Assembly (NCBI GenBank): GCA_020859985.1
Contig: JAJBVD010000034.1
Location: 186,001-250,000 of the forward strand
DNA: 64,000 nucleotides
Direction: 5' to 3'
Source of the DNA: Clostridiales bacterium
Lineage (GTDB): Bacteria > Bacillota > Clostridia > Lachnospirales > Lachnospiraceae
Of the stretch, positions 55,361-63,194 are shown in pieces; positions within the stretch are counted from its first letter, which is position 1, and each line of letters starts with the position of its first letter. A program made the position numbers and the translations under genes. The notes under the pieces are model-generated. The model made no database searches, was not told the DNA's origin, and was given only the letters and a program-made list of their open reading frames with translations.

Positions 55361-56275
55361 TTACAGATATTCCTGCCAGTAAAGCCCGTCCAGCCATTCA
55401 ACAATATCCCCAATGACATGTTCCTGACCTGCTTCATGCAGTATATCATGGCGTCCCGGATAGAAGTTTACGGAAACATCTTTGATCTGTGCTTCCTTAT
55501 ACGCATTCATCAACCGATCTACGCCTTTCCCCATCTCTCCGACCGGGTCGTCATTTCCGGAAAGTAAAAGCACAGGCAGATTCTTCGGGATTTTCTCAAT
55601 ACTCTCCTTACTGCCTGTCTCCAGCATCCCGCAAAGAAGCTCCCTGAATAATCCCGCAGGCATAAATTCTCCACAGGCATCATCCTGAATATAATCGTTT
55701 CTTCCATCCTCACTTTCACAGAGCCAGTCAAATTCTGTCTTATTCGGTTTAAAATAACGGTTATATGTGCCAAAAGACAAAGCCTGTATGAGTTTACTCC
55801 GGTTGCCATCTCCGACCCGCTTTGCTTCCAGACCGGCGATTGCTTTGGCAAACGAAAGCTGCGATGCACTCTGGAAACCAGTTCCGATCAGTATCGCTGC
55901 ATCTGTGCTGTCAGGGTAATGTGCGAGCAGATCCCGTACCACAAAGGAGCCAAGAGAAAAACCGATGCTGTAAAATGGCACCGTCGGATACTGCTGCTTT
56001 AAATACTCCTGCAGACGATGCGTATCTTTCACAATATGCTCCCACCTGTAATGGTCCGGCTTTTCGGATTCTCCATGTCCCACATGGTCATTCCCTGCCA
56101 CAGCATAGCCTTTCCCCACCAGAGCGGATGCCAGTTTACCATACCGGCCAATATGCTCCGTGATCCCATGTGATACCTGAACCACTGCTTTCGGATGGCC
56201 TTCCGGCAGCCATTCATGGAAATGTATCTTTGTCTTTCTGTCCAACGACAGATAGTGATAATCCTTTTCTATCAA
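55361..56275 (-). CDS. alpha/beta hydrolase (monoacylglycerol lipase-like)
   Basis: The 304-residue serine hydrolase has the oxyanion VSHGITEHIGRY, GNDHVGHGESEK, the nucleophile elbow GFSLGS, the acid in SGNDDPVGEM and the final His in GRHDILHE. It most resembles lysophospholipase/monoacylglycerol lipases acting on small esters. Its ATG overlaps the stop of the upstream pyridoxamine-phosphate-oxidase-like gene by 4 nt. Confidence 0.88.
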   Translation of the reverse strand: MIEKDYHYLSLDRKTKIHFHEWLPEGHPKAVVQVSHGITEHIGRYGKLASALVGKGYAVAGNDHVGHGESEKPDHYRWEHIVKDTHRLQEYLKQQYPTVPFYSIGFSLGSFVVRDLLAHYPDSTDAAILIGTGFQSASQLSFAKAIAGLEAKRVGDGNRSKLIQALSFGTYNRYFKPNKTEFDWLCESEDGRNDYIQDDACGEFMPAGLFRELLCGMLETGSKESIEKIPKNLPVLLLSGNDDPVGEMGKGVDRLMNAYKEAQIKDVSVNFYPGRHDILHEAGQEHVIGDIVEWLDGLYWQEYL

Positions 56276-56733
56276 AGAAATCCCTCCCTGCCGCAGTCAT
56301 AGTGCTGGCGGCTGTCATAGCCTGCTTCTTTGAAATCAGAGTTTAAAAATTCAATTTCTTTCGGACAGATTTTGATAAGATTCATGATAAAAGGCAGCTT
56401 TTTAAGCGCATCAACGGGAATTTTCTTCCACTCTGCCGCATAAATATATTCTTCAGAAAACGGCTCGATGATTTCTGCTCTGCCTGTAACCTGCAGCCCC
56501 TTTAATTTTCCAAAACCATCATATCGGTCATATATGGCAAAGCAGACATTTTTGTTATCCTCCAGCCCCACAAATTTCTGCCCGCCTTCCGAAAACATCC
56601 AGAATGCTCCGTCGTGCCAGGCATATTCGATAGGTGTGCATCGGATAAAGCTGCCGCTTCCAGTAGCAAGGGCACAGGTATTATTGGATCGAATATATTC
56701 ATCGATAACCGTCCATAGCTGGTCCACTGGCAT
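56272..56733 (-). CDS. pyridoxamine 5'-phosphate oxidase-like flavin protein, N-terminus lost
   Basis: The split-barrel core is clear (NNTCALATGSGSFIRCTPIEY, FSEGGQKFVGLEDNKNVCFAIYD, KGLQVTGRAEII, FLNSDFKEAGYDSRQ); such proteins bind FMN, F420 or heme. The natural N-terminus EEYQTAANHWLEKDADSKK is still encoded in this frame up to about 56790 but now follows a stop codon and lacks its ATG, because the sequence upstream is an ORF6N gene. The intact version of that start occurs at 60353. Translation may now begin at ATG 56733, which has only a weak ribosome binding site. Confidence 0.75.
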   Translation of the reverse strand: MPVDQLWTVIDEYIRSNNTCALATGSGSFIRCTPIEYAWHDGAFWMFSEGGQKFVGLEDNKNVCFAIYDRYDGFGKLKGLQVTGRAEIIEPFSEEYIYAAEWKKIPVDALKKLPFIMNLIKICPKEIEFLNSDFKEAGYDSRQHYDCGREGFL

Positions 56734-57230
56734 CTTTTTGGAATCGGCATCCTTTTCCAGCCAATGGTTTGCTGCAGTTTGGTATTCTTCATAGCTGCAT
56801 TATTTGTGGCAAACCGGCGCAGTTCTATAAAAGCATCCATAATATTAATACTGACTTGAATCGCAACGTCGCTTCTCAAAACAGCAGATAACATAGCTAT
56901 TCCCTGTTCCGTAAAAACATAAGGTAAATATTTACGATGTGCGCCTCTTCCTCCTTTTTCGTTTAAGGTCGCAAATTGGGACCTTAAAGAATCTGTTTCC
57001 TCCTCTGTCAACTGGAAACGAAAGCGTTCTGGGAAACGAGCGATGTTGCGCCTCACAGCTTCATTCAAACGTTTTGTTTCCACCTGATACAGCATTGCCA
57101 GATCACTGTCTAACATAACCTGCTGACCACGGGCAACATAAATCAAACTACGTATATCACTCTGCGTGGGTTCGGCAACAGCAATATCTGTTTTATCATT
57201 TGTAATAATTTCATTCTTTTCTGCTGCCAC
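56502..57230 (-). pseudogene. ORF6N-domain protein, truncated and fused at both ends
   Basis: Residues from SDIRSLIYVARGQQVMLDSDLAMLYQVETKRLN through FTEQGIAMLSAVLRSDVAIQVSINIMDAFIELRR are a typical ORF6N (phage antirepressor/KilA-N-associated) domain. After NNAAM the frame runs into the pyridoxamine-oxidase-like gene in the wrong frame, so its C-terminal domain is missing. The 5' end lies within the 3' end of the upstream hydrolase gene; a GTG at 57230 after GAGAGAGGAA could start it. ORF6N proteins are usually phage or mobile-element genes, so this is probably a remnant. Confidence 0.65.
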
Positions 57231-58339
57231 TGTTCCTCTCTCGAAATGGAAGCTGTACCATCTCCGGCCTGCTCTCCGTACAAACCAAACCATGCATGAC
57301 AGCCGCCTTCTATACACACCTCGGTATAATTTGTTGAATACTCTCTGCCAGCCTCCACCTTTTCCATATTCAGCACACCATCATCACTACCATAAACAGA
57401 AAGCACCGCAAGGTCCCCCAGATCTTTTGTCGCATAAGCGCCCAGCAGGATGACACCATCCAGCTTATCTGTGTTGCCAGCAGCATAGGATGCTGCCATT
57501 GCCCCTCCAAGGGAATGTCCGGAGATGTACCAGTGCTCGTAATCATATTCCTGCATCACTTCATCAGCTCTGTTGATACCAAAGATTGCCATGTTATACG
57601 GCATCTCAAGCAAAAAACAGTCCACACCATTCTCTGCCAGTTTCATCATCAGCGGAGCATACGCCGTATATTCAACCTTTGCCCCCGGATAGAAAACAAT
57701 CGCGCTGTCCTCTCCGGCTCCGTCAAAATACAAGCCGTCTTCTATCTCGACTACTTTCACAATGCCAGTATTTTCCAGATAATCAGCGACTTCCGCATCT
57801 GCTCTGTAGTAATCGCTTGCATACCAGATCAGCAATACCCCAAACAGAATACATAACTGCGCAGCAAGATTTACAATCTGCTCAATCCAGTTTGCCCTTT
57901 TATCCGATGCGCTCATCTTTGCACCAAGGATTCCCATCACGACAAATCCAGCGATGCCAAGCGCAAACAGGATATTGCAGGGAAATGATGAAACATTTTT
58001 CCAAAGATCCGCCAAAGACGGACGGCTGATAATCAGAGAAAGAAGAATCAGCACGAAACCAATCGGCATCAGATAATGAAACTGTCGATATAGCAGCTGA
58101 ATATCCTTGTGTACGGCTGCCAATATTAATTTCCATACGACCTTTCCCAGTCCGGCACAAATACACAACACCGCGCCGACCAAAAAGGCTGCCGAATGGT
58201 ACATGGAAGCAATCAGAGCAATCGTAATACTGAAACATATCACTGGCAGCGCATCTACGAGAGCCATCCCGAAAGATGCATCAAGCTGTGACTGGCTCGA
58301 TTGACTTCTTTTATTTTCAGGCTTTTTGTTTGTTCTCAT
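57143..58339 (-). CDS. membrane-anchored alpha/beta hydrolase, altered C-terminus
   Basis: The 398-residue protein has about five membrane segments in its first 200 residues, then an alpha/beta hydrolase domain (IVFYPGAKVEYTAYAPLMMKLAENGVDCFLLEMPYN, nucleophile elbow ISGHSLGGAMA, acid near YGSDDGV, His in GGCHAWFG). Similar proteins end with REEQW plus a short helix; here the last 25 residues overlap the ORF6N frame, so the natural C-terminus has probably been replaced. ATG at 58339 follows AGAGGGG. Confidence 0.8.
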   Translation of the reverse strand: MRTNKKPENKRSQSSQSQLDASFGMALVDALPVICFSITIALIASMYHSAAFLVGAVLCICAGLGKVVWKLILAAVHKDIQLLYRQFHYLMPIGFVLILLSLIISRPSLADLWKNVSSFPCNILFALGIAGFVVMGILGAKMSASDKRANWIEQIVNLAAQLCILFGVLLIWYASDYYRADAEVADYLENTGIVKVVEIEDGLYFDGAGEDSAIVFYPGAKVEYTAYAPLMMKLAENGVDCFLLEMPYNMAIFGINRADEVMQEYDYEHWYISGHSLGGAMAASYAAGNTDKLDGVILLGAYATKDLGDLAVLSVYGSDDGVLNMEKVEAGREYSTNYTEVCIEGGCHAWFGLYGEQAGDGTASISREEQWQQKRMKLLQMIKQILLLPNPRRVIYVV

Positions 58340-58382
58340 AAATACCCCTCTCTTTTCATTTCATAAGGCTTTTCCAATCGCT

Positions 58383-58661
58383 TCACAATCCGGCAAAGAA
58401 CAATTCGTAAAAATCATCCTCCGCTTCCAACATAGGTGAGTTCTCTCCGCCGCCGTTCGTGCTGCGCTTCATCTCTGCATAGGATTCTTCTCCAGCAGCG
58501 ATGACATCCATCTCATATACGGGATACCCCAGTTTCCGGCATTTTACGCAAAAAGCTGAAAGAGGATTTTTCTGTTCTCTTGTCTGAAGGAATTCTTCCC
58601 GAAGCCTTGCATCCTTTTGCGCTATTTTTTTGATCTCATCCAACATTTCAGCAATTTCCAT
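58383..58661 (-). CDS. Nif11-like small protein with conserved acidic/aromatic tail
   Basis: 92 residues. The first 60 (MEIAEMLDEIKKIAQKDARL onward, through FCVKCRKLGYPVYEMDV) resemble the Nif11/NHLP leader pattern of a helical region, Asp-rich start and LGY segment; the rest (STNGGGENSPMLEAEDDFYELFFAGL, written here in two parts: STNGGGENSP and MLEAEDDFYELFFAGL) is a conserved tail after a Gly-Gly-Gly. A Gly-Gly followed by a distinct tail recalls precursor peptides, but no modification enzyme or peptidase lies nearby, so this is only a resemblance. A disrupted copy lies at 62381-62747. Confidence 0.6.
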   Translation of the reverse strand: MEIAEMLDEIKKIAQKDARLREEFLQTREQKNPLSAFCVKCRKLGYPVYEMDVIAAGEESYAEMKRSTNGGGENSPMLEAEDDFYELFFAGL

Positions 58662-58667
58662 GGCGTG

Positions 58668-58868
58668 TCATCTGTCCTCTCTGTTTGTGCTTGGGGCGTC
58701 CGTTTTCATCTGTCTCTCAATCCAGGCCATTAAAACGTCAACTACATATTTCTGCTGCTCGTCCGTCAGTTCTGTTCCTTTTGGTATCCTGTGCCATTTT
58801 TCCAGACAGCCTCTGCAGCAACACCCGGTTGCGTGCTGCGCGATAAAAGTTTGCTTTGAGCCATCCAT
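58668..58868 (-). pseudogene. truncated DUF4186 protein
   Basis: The 66 codons give the C-terminal half of DUF4186 (FIAQHATGCCCRGCLEKWHR onward) and match the complete copy at 63191-63616 almost residue for residue, but the N-terminal half is missing. The frame runs on upstream without homology (VYAVERLSKRM). It directly precedes the Nif11-like gene with a 6-nt gap. Confidence 0.65.
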
Positions 58869-58966
58869 TCGTTTTGAAAGCCGTTCGACAGCGTAAACCC
58901 GCCATTTTGCTTCATAAATTTGGAATATATTAGCACAAAATAAGGGGGACTACAACAGAGATTTGC

Positions 58967-59824
58967 TCATTCGCTATTGTTGCTTGAGGCGCCTTTCCTG
59001 ACAGCGGACGGTGTGCACCCATAGATAGCCTTGAACGTGCGGTTAAACAGCTTTTGGTTGGTGAAACCGTTTTGCTCCATGATTTCCGCGACCGACAGGT
59101 CTGTGCTTTCCAGATCCTGGTAGATATGGGCTGCACGTACCTCATTCAGATACTGTAAAAAAGACATCCCCATTGTCTTTTTGAAAAAACGACAGAAATA
59201 TTCTTTGCTGAAACCGAGCTGGTCGGCTGCATCCTGCAGGCTGATCGGCTCTTTATAATGTGTGATCACAAAGCTGATGGCAGTGCGGATCCGTTCCGAA
59301 TTTAAACGGCTGGCGTTCTCCGGCAGAGTACTCTGCGGATGAGAAAAATACTGGATCAGCCGCGCAAAAATCTGCAGCACATATCCTTCGGTCTCCATGG
59401 GAAGCGTCACCGGATTCCGGATATAAGCTTTTGTCAGATCCTGAAGAAGCATGCAGATATCGAGATATTCCTGAAAATTATCATCCGTAATGTCCTCCGG
59501 TGTACACCGGAACTGATAGAGATCCAGCCCCGGAATATATTTCTCCATATAAGACTTGGAAATATGGATAGAGACAAACATGGAAGTCAGATCATGAGAA
59601 AAGGTACTGTGTACCTGACGCGCGTCTACCACGATCATATGCTTGGGATGAAGCTGATGTTTCTTCCCATCGATGGTGATGTCACTTTCCCCGTTTAAAT
59701 GAAAGAGAATCTCCAGCTCCTCGTGCCAGTGCGGCGGATGATAACCGCCCGGCGCTGTCACATAGGTGATACGAAAACCGGATGTTAACGGCGTTCGGAA
59801 GGATTCATAATAAGGTGTGGACAT
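58967..59824 (-). CDS. AraC-family transcriptional regulator with cupin sensor domain
   Basis: The 285-residue protein has an N-terminal cupin (PPHWHEELEILFHLNGE, HMIVVDARQVH) and C-terminal double helix-turn-helix (ISLQDAADQLGFSKEYFCRFFKKTMGMSFLQYLNEVR; VAEIMEQNGFTNQKLFNRTFKAIYGCTPSAVRK). It likely responds to a sugar or related small molecule. The only divergent neighbour is the 41-codon frame at 60076. Confidence 0.92.
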   Translation of the reverse strand: MSTPYYESFRTPLTSGFRITYVTAPGGYHPPHWHEELEILFHLNGESDITIDGKKHQLHPKHMIVVDARQVHSTFSHDLTSMFVSIHISKSYMEKYIPGLDLYQFRCTPEDITDDNFQEYLDICMLLQDLTKAYIRNPVTLPMETEGYVLQIFARLIQYFSHPQSTLPENASRLNSERIRTAISFVITHYKEPISLQDAADQLGFSKEYFCRFFKKTMGMSFLQYLNEVRAAHIYQDLESTDLSVAEIMEQNGFTNQKLFNRTFKAIYGCTPSAVRKGASSNNSE

Positions 59825-60075
59825 TTTTGTAGTCTCCTTTCAGTATCGCTCATTATAGGATTGAAACAGGAATGTGTCAATATCGCCTTAAAACAAATCA
59901 ATATTCTGCCTTTTGTCCGGGACAAAAGCGCGATATGCTCATAGACGTAGCGAAGCAAAACAAAACGAAACAAAAACAGACATACAGAATAGTAGACCCG
60001 GACAGAACGCAGGGCTGTATCTGAATCGGGGAATATTCTGTGAGATATTGAATTTACGAAAGTGAGGACAGGATT

Positions 60076-60201
60076 ATGAGAAAATTCGTAGAATATTTTA
60101 AAAAGAATCAGGTAGAAATCGCGCTGGCACTGTATGCGGTAAATATGAACGTAAACTCTTTTCAGGGATATGAACAGATCCGCGCCATGTCGGAAAGATA
60201 A
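60076..60201 (+). CDS. possible 41-residue small protein divergent from the AraC gene
   Basis: MRKFVEYFKKNQVEIALALY then AVNMNVNSFQGYEQIRAMSER, preceded by GAGGACAGGATT. It reads like real coding sequence (basic amphipathic start, hydrophobic middle) and lies where an AraC target gene would start. It may be the surviving N-terminus of a larger gene lost by the rearrangement at 60240. No family is recognised. Confidence 0.4.
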   Translation: MRKFVEYFKKNQVEIALALYAVNMNVNSFQGYEQIRAMSER

Positions 60202-60239
60202 CACAGAACTTTCCGGAAAAACGATTCCTACGATTGGAT

Positions 60240-60353
60240 TCAAAGAGTGTAAAAATCAAAGTAACAGTGAAATAAATCCGCTGGCATCTTTTTAGAATCG
60301 GCATCCTTTTCCAGCCAATGGTTTGCTGCAGATTGGTATTCTTCATGTGTCAT
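60240..60353 (-). pseudogene. 5' fragment of a pyridoxamine 5'-phosphate oxidase-like gene
   Basis: From ATG 60353 (good GGGAGGGG upstream) the frame reads MTHEEYQSAANHWLEKDADS, then KKMPADL, matching the N-terminal part of the gene at 56272, then diverges and stops at 60240. The rest of the gene is absent. This supplies the start codon that the other copy lacks. Confidence 0.75.
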
Positions 60354-60399
60354 AAACAACATCCCCTCCCATTTCGCTATATACGCCACAGCCGTCTGC

Positions 60400-61365
60400 C
60401 TACGCAGTTTCCTGCAGCAGGTTTCTGTATTTAGTCACAATTTCTTTAATCCTGCTGTTCATATCCGGATTTCTGTAGTTGTCAGCCGCCTTTTCCAGTC
60501 GAATCAGAAACTCGATTCCAGCTTTTGCATGACGGCTGTAGCGCTCCTTGCTCGCCTGCACATTACGAACTGTCAGCTTAATCTGAGCCAGATGCGCACT
60601 CATAAACGGATACAGACAGTAATACAGTTCATCCTCTGCAAAGGAAAGATGTCCAAGAGTCTCTCCGTTTTTATTTGCAATCATCAGGCGGGAGTTCCGC
60701 AAAGATGTCGGATAAACTGTTTCCCCAATCTGCAGGGATGCTATCCTTTTGATCATTTCCAGGTTCTGTTTTTCTCCGATATATGCCCGAAAACGATAGA
60801 TACTTCTTCCTTTGCTGTCAACTATGTCCGGCCGCGCTATTTTGCTAAGGCACTCCGCCGGTTCTACAAATTGCATTGCCAGACAATGAAACAGCTGTTC
60901 CTGAATGGAGAGCCTAAGAGAATCCGTGTTTGCCGGGACGCCGCACTCTGTTTCTATCGCGTCCAGTATATCACGCGCCACATGATAGATGCTTCGCAGG
61001 AACAGATGAAACTCCTCCTCATCCGGATTCCACATATATTTTCCCCGCGTCATAGTCTGGTACAGATCATCGGCGTCAATATCCATATGGTACGGTGCGT
61101 AAATATTCCGCTCCGCAAAAGCAGCTTCGTTTATCGTTGCTCTCCAAAGTGTTTCCGAAGCAGCCTTTTTCAGGAAGAATTCTTCGCTTTTAAGCAGTGA
61201 ATACGCGGCGTTTATCTTCTGTGCAAGCTCCTGCTGCTTTTCTGGGGCGGAGCCGGTTACGTCTGGATGATATCGCCCGATCAGTCTCCGATATTTAATT
61301 TTCGCGGTTCTCCCATCATCCAAATCCGTAATGCCAAGGATATGTTTTGCCTGTTCAACGTCCAT
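60400..61365 (-). CDS. J-domain (DnaJ-like) protein
   Basis: The 321-residue protein has an N-terminal J domain (MDVEQAKHILGITDLDD, then KIKYRRLIGRYHPDVTG with the HPD motif) followed by about 250 residues, mostly helical, with no zinc-finger or substrate domain of DnaJ that I recognise. It probably stimulates a DnaK partner on a specific client. ATG at 61365 follows AGGATAAG; the longer frame to 61527 is not supported. Confidence 0.75.
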   Translation of the reverse strand: MDVEQAKHILGITDLDDGRTAKIKYRRLIGRYHPDVTGSAPEKQQELAQKINAAYSLLKSEEFFLKKAASETLWRATINEAAFAERNIYAPYHMDIDADDLYQTMTRGKYMWNPDEEEFHLFLRSIYHVARDILDAIETECGVPANTDSLRLSIQEQLFHCLAMQFVEPAECLSKIARPDIVDSKGRSIYRFRAYIGEKQNLEMIKRIASLQIGETVYPTSLRNSRLMIANKNGETLGHLSFAEDELYYCLYPFMSAHLAQIKLTVRNVQASKERYSRHAKAGIEFLIRLEKAADNYRNPDMNSRIKEIVTKYRNLLQETA

Positions 61366-61571
61366 TCTCTTATCCTGTCTCTCCGGTATATTCGATTGTT
61401 CTGCCACATCATGCAGGAGAAATCGGTGTGGTATTGTGTCAAAACACAGAACATCCACAATCTGTTTACGATTTTTCCACAATGTAATCAATTTTTCTTC
61501 ACAGAGCCATAGTATTCTTCTTATCAAGAAGCAAACAGCAAGTGCTTATAAAATCTTTCTTTTTCATACTC

Positions 61572-61609
61572 GCCGAGGTCACAGGACATGACCTCGGCCC
61601 TCCTTTTTT
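61572..61609 (+). terminator. hairpin with T run on the plus strand
   Basis: GCCGAGGTCA-CAGGACA-TGACCTCGGC (10-bp perfect stem), then CCTCC and TTTTTT on the plus strand. No plus-strand gene precedes it; on the minus strand it would lie in the J-domain gene's leader with no T run. It could end an antisense transcript or be an intergenic hairpin. Confidence 0.4.
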
Positions 61610-61636
61610 CAGCACATTTTAAATGACCAACAGTCA

Positions 61637-62359
61637 TTATTTCAAAAGCTTACTCAACTGTTCCCCGGAAGCAAATGGATAGTTACGGTTTAAATGCTCA
61701 TAAATCTTTTGCCGGCTCTCTGCAGGTTCGTCCTTATAATTTGCACTCACCATGTCATAGCCCCATAAATCTTCCGGCTTCGAATAAACACACACCGGCA
61801 TTCCATATTCCCCGCCGCGCTTGTTTACCTTACGCCGAAAGTCTTTAATCACCAGGTAGGTCTGCATCTGCAAGTCGGTCAGGATACCGTTGAAATTCTT
61901 CTCTCCACCCTTGCCGAAACCGGCCTGTCTTTTCAGTTCCAGGCCAATATACTCGTCCTTTTCCTCAAAGCAGTCCATGATCTTCTTGCTGCGGATATTC
62001 GCCAGTTCATCGTCCCATCGGGCATCGAAATCATAACCGTCCCTGCGGTAATTTGCAAACACCGGGAACCATTCCAAACTGATAAAGGCTGACTTTTTCC
62101 CGAAAAACTTCCCATATGCCACTTCGTGGCTTCTGGCAATCAGTTCCCGCCATTCCCATGGGTCCTGCTCCGGATCTCCTGTCCACCAGAACAGATTTGA
62201 TGTATGCTCTTCCACTGAAAATCCTTCGATTTCGTTTTTGAACAGGGGAAGAAATCCAATCTCATTGATCCAGCTGATCAGATTCCGCCAGCTGCGGATA
62301 CGCATGGGGTCGTTCCAGTCCATTCCGTACATGATCCATTCTCCGTTTTCATTCGCCAT
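61637..62359 (-). CDS. AlkZ-related protein
   Basis: The 240-residue protein has the sequence pattern of a Gram-positive family named AlkZ-related (DPWEWRELIARSHEVAYGKFFG, FANYRRDGYDFDARWDDE, GYDMVSANY). AlkZ/YcaQ proteins are DNA glycosylases that open interstrand crosslinks, but the catalytic features of true AlkZ cannot be confirmed by eye, so function is open. ATG at 62359 follows AGCAGGA. It is downstream of the disrupted Nif11-like gene. Confidence 0.55.
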   Translation of the reverse strand: MANENGEWIMYGMDWNDPMRIRSWRNLISWINEIGFLPLFKNEIEGFSVEEHTSNLFWWTGDPEQDPWEWRELIARSHEVAYGKFFGKKSAFISLEWFPVFANYRRDGYDFDARWDDELANIRSKKIMDCFEEKDEYIGLELKRQAGFGKGGEKNFNGILTDLQMQTYLVIKDFRRKVNKRGGEYGMPVCVYSKPEDLWGYDMVSANYKDEPAESRQKIYEHLNRNYPFASGEQLSKLLK

Positions 62360-62380
62360 ACTATCCTGCTCTCTATCTCC

Positions 62381-62747
62381 CTATAATCCGGCAAAGAATA
62401 ACTCGTAAAAGTCATCCTCCGCTTCCAGCATAGGCGAATTTTCGCCACCGCCATTCGTGCTGCGTTTCATCGCCGCATAGGATTCTTCTCCAGCAGCGAT
62501 GACATCCATCTCGAACCAAGGTGAGCCTCGCCATGCAGAATTCGCCTATCGGCGATGGCTCGGCCTACGTCCATGATTTGCTTCGCAAATCACGGACAAT
62601 TCACACGGGATAACCAAGTTCCCGGCATTTTGCGCAGAAAGCCGAGAGAGGATTTTTTTGCTCTCTTGTCTGAAGGAATTCTTCACGAAGCCTTGCATCC
62701 TTTTGCGCGATTTTTTTGATCTCATCCAACATTTCAGCGATTTCCAT
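62381..62747 (-). pseudogene. Nif11-like gene disrupted by a palindromic module
   Basis: The start (MEIAEMLDEIKKIAQKDARL) and end (tail DDFYELFFAGL) match the intact protein at 58383-58661 nearly exactly. After ELGYPV the frame hits a TGA inside about 90 bp of extra sequence (62512-62602); after the extra DNA the homology resumes with EMDVIAAGEESY. The intact paralogue shows the junction directly, so this is an insertion, not simple divergence. Confidence 0.8.
62512..62602. mobile_element. palindromic module interrupting the Nif11-like gene
   Basis: About 90 bp absent from the paralogue. It holds GAGCC...GGCTC with the inner TTCGCC-TATC-GGCGA, then GGCCTACGTCC leading into the hairpin TCCATGATTTGC-TTC-GCAAATCACGGA (62569-62595). 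The second half matches the minus strand of 8697-8729 (GCCTGCGTCCAT...TTGCTTTGCAA...ACGGACA). Confidence 0.7.
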
Positions 62748-62783
62748 GCCCTACCTTCTTCCTTCCACTGTCAGTTTTTCACG

Positions 62784-63194
62784 TCAAATAATGATTCCAT
62801 GCAGATGATCTACCTCGTGCTGAATAATCTGCGCTGTCCATCCACTGAACTTCTGGCGCTGCTCCTTAAAGTTGACATCCTGATATCTGACCTCAATCTC
62901 CTTATAACGGACACATTTCCTGACACCAACAAGGGACAGACAGCCTTCTTCTGTCTGAAACGGCTTTACTTTCTTCGTTATTTCAGGATTGTACATCAAA
63001 AGATTCATGAAGCCTATATTCACAACAATAATCGCTTTGTTCACACCAATCATATTAGCAGCCATTCCAACGCAGCCGTTCTCATGTGCCTTTAGCGTGT
63101 CAAGTAAATCCATCGCTGTCTGACTGTCCTCCGGCGTGGCCGGTTCTGCTTTTTGTGAAAGGAAAAGCACATCCTTCATTATCGGCTTAATCAT
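62784..63194 (-). CDS. def: peptide deformylase, divergent type
   Basis: The 136-residue metallo-enzyme removes the formyl group from new proteins. Motif 2 EEGCLSL and motif 3 IIQHEVDHLHG (HEXXH-type metal site) are intact. Motif 1 reads GCVGMAANMIG: the usual catalytic Gln of GxGxAAxQ is Met here, as in a divergent clostridial branch, so activity or specificity may differ. ATG at 63194 overlaps the DUF4186 stop by 4 nt. Confidence 0.85.
   Translation of the reverse strand: MIKPIMKDVLFLSQKAEPATPEDSQTAMDLLDTLKAHENGCVGMAANMIGVNKAIIVVNIGFMNLLMYNPEITKKVKPFQTEEGCLSLVGVRKCVRYKEIEVRYQDVNFKEQRQKFSGWTAQIIQHEVDHLHGIII

Noticed and set aside
59785-60346. Two minus-strand open frames between the AraC gene and the J-domain gene
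   Set aside because: They have no family resemblance; one is antisense to the small plus-strand frame, and the other contains the oxidase fragment in the wrong frame.
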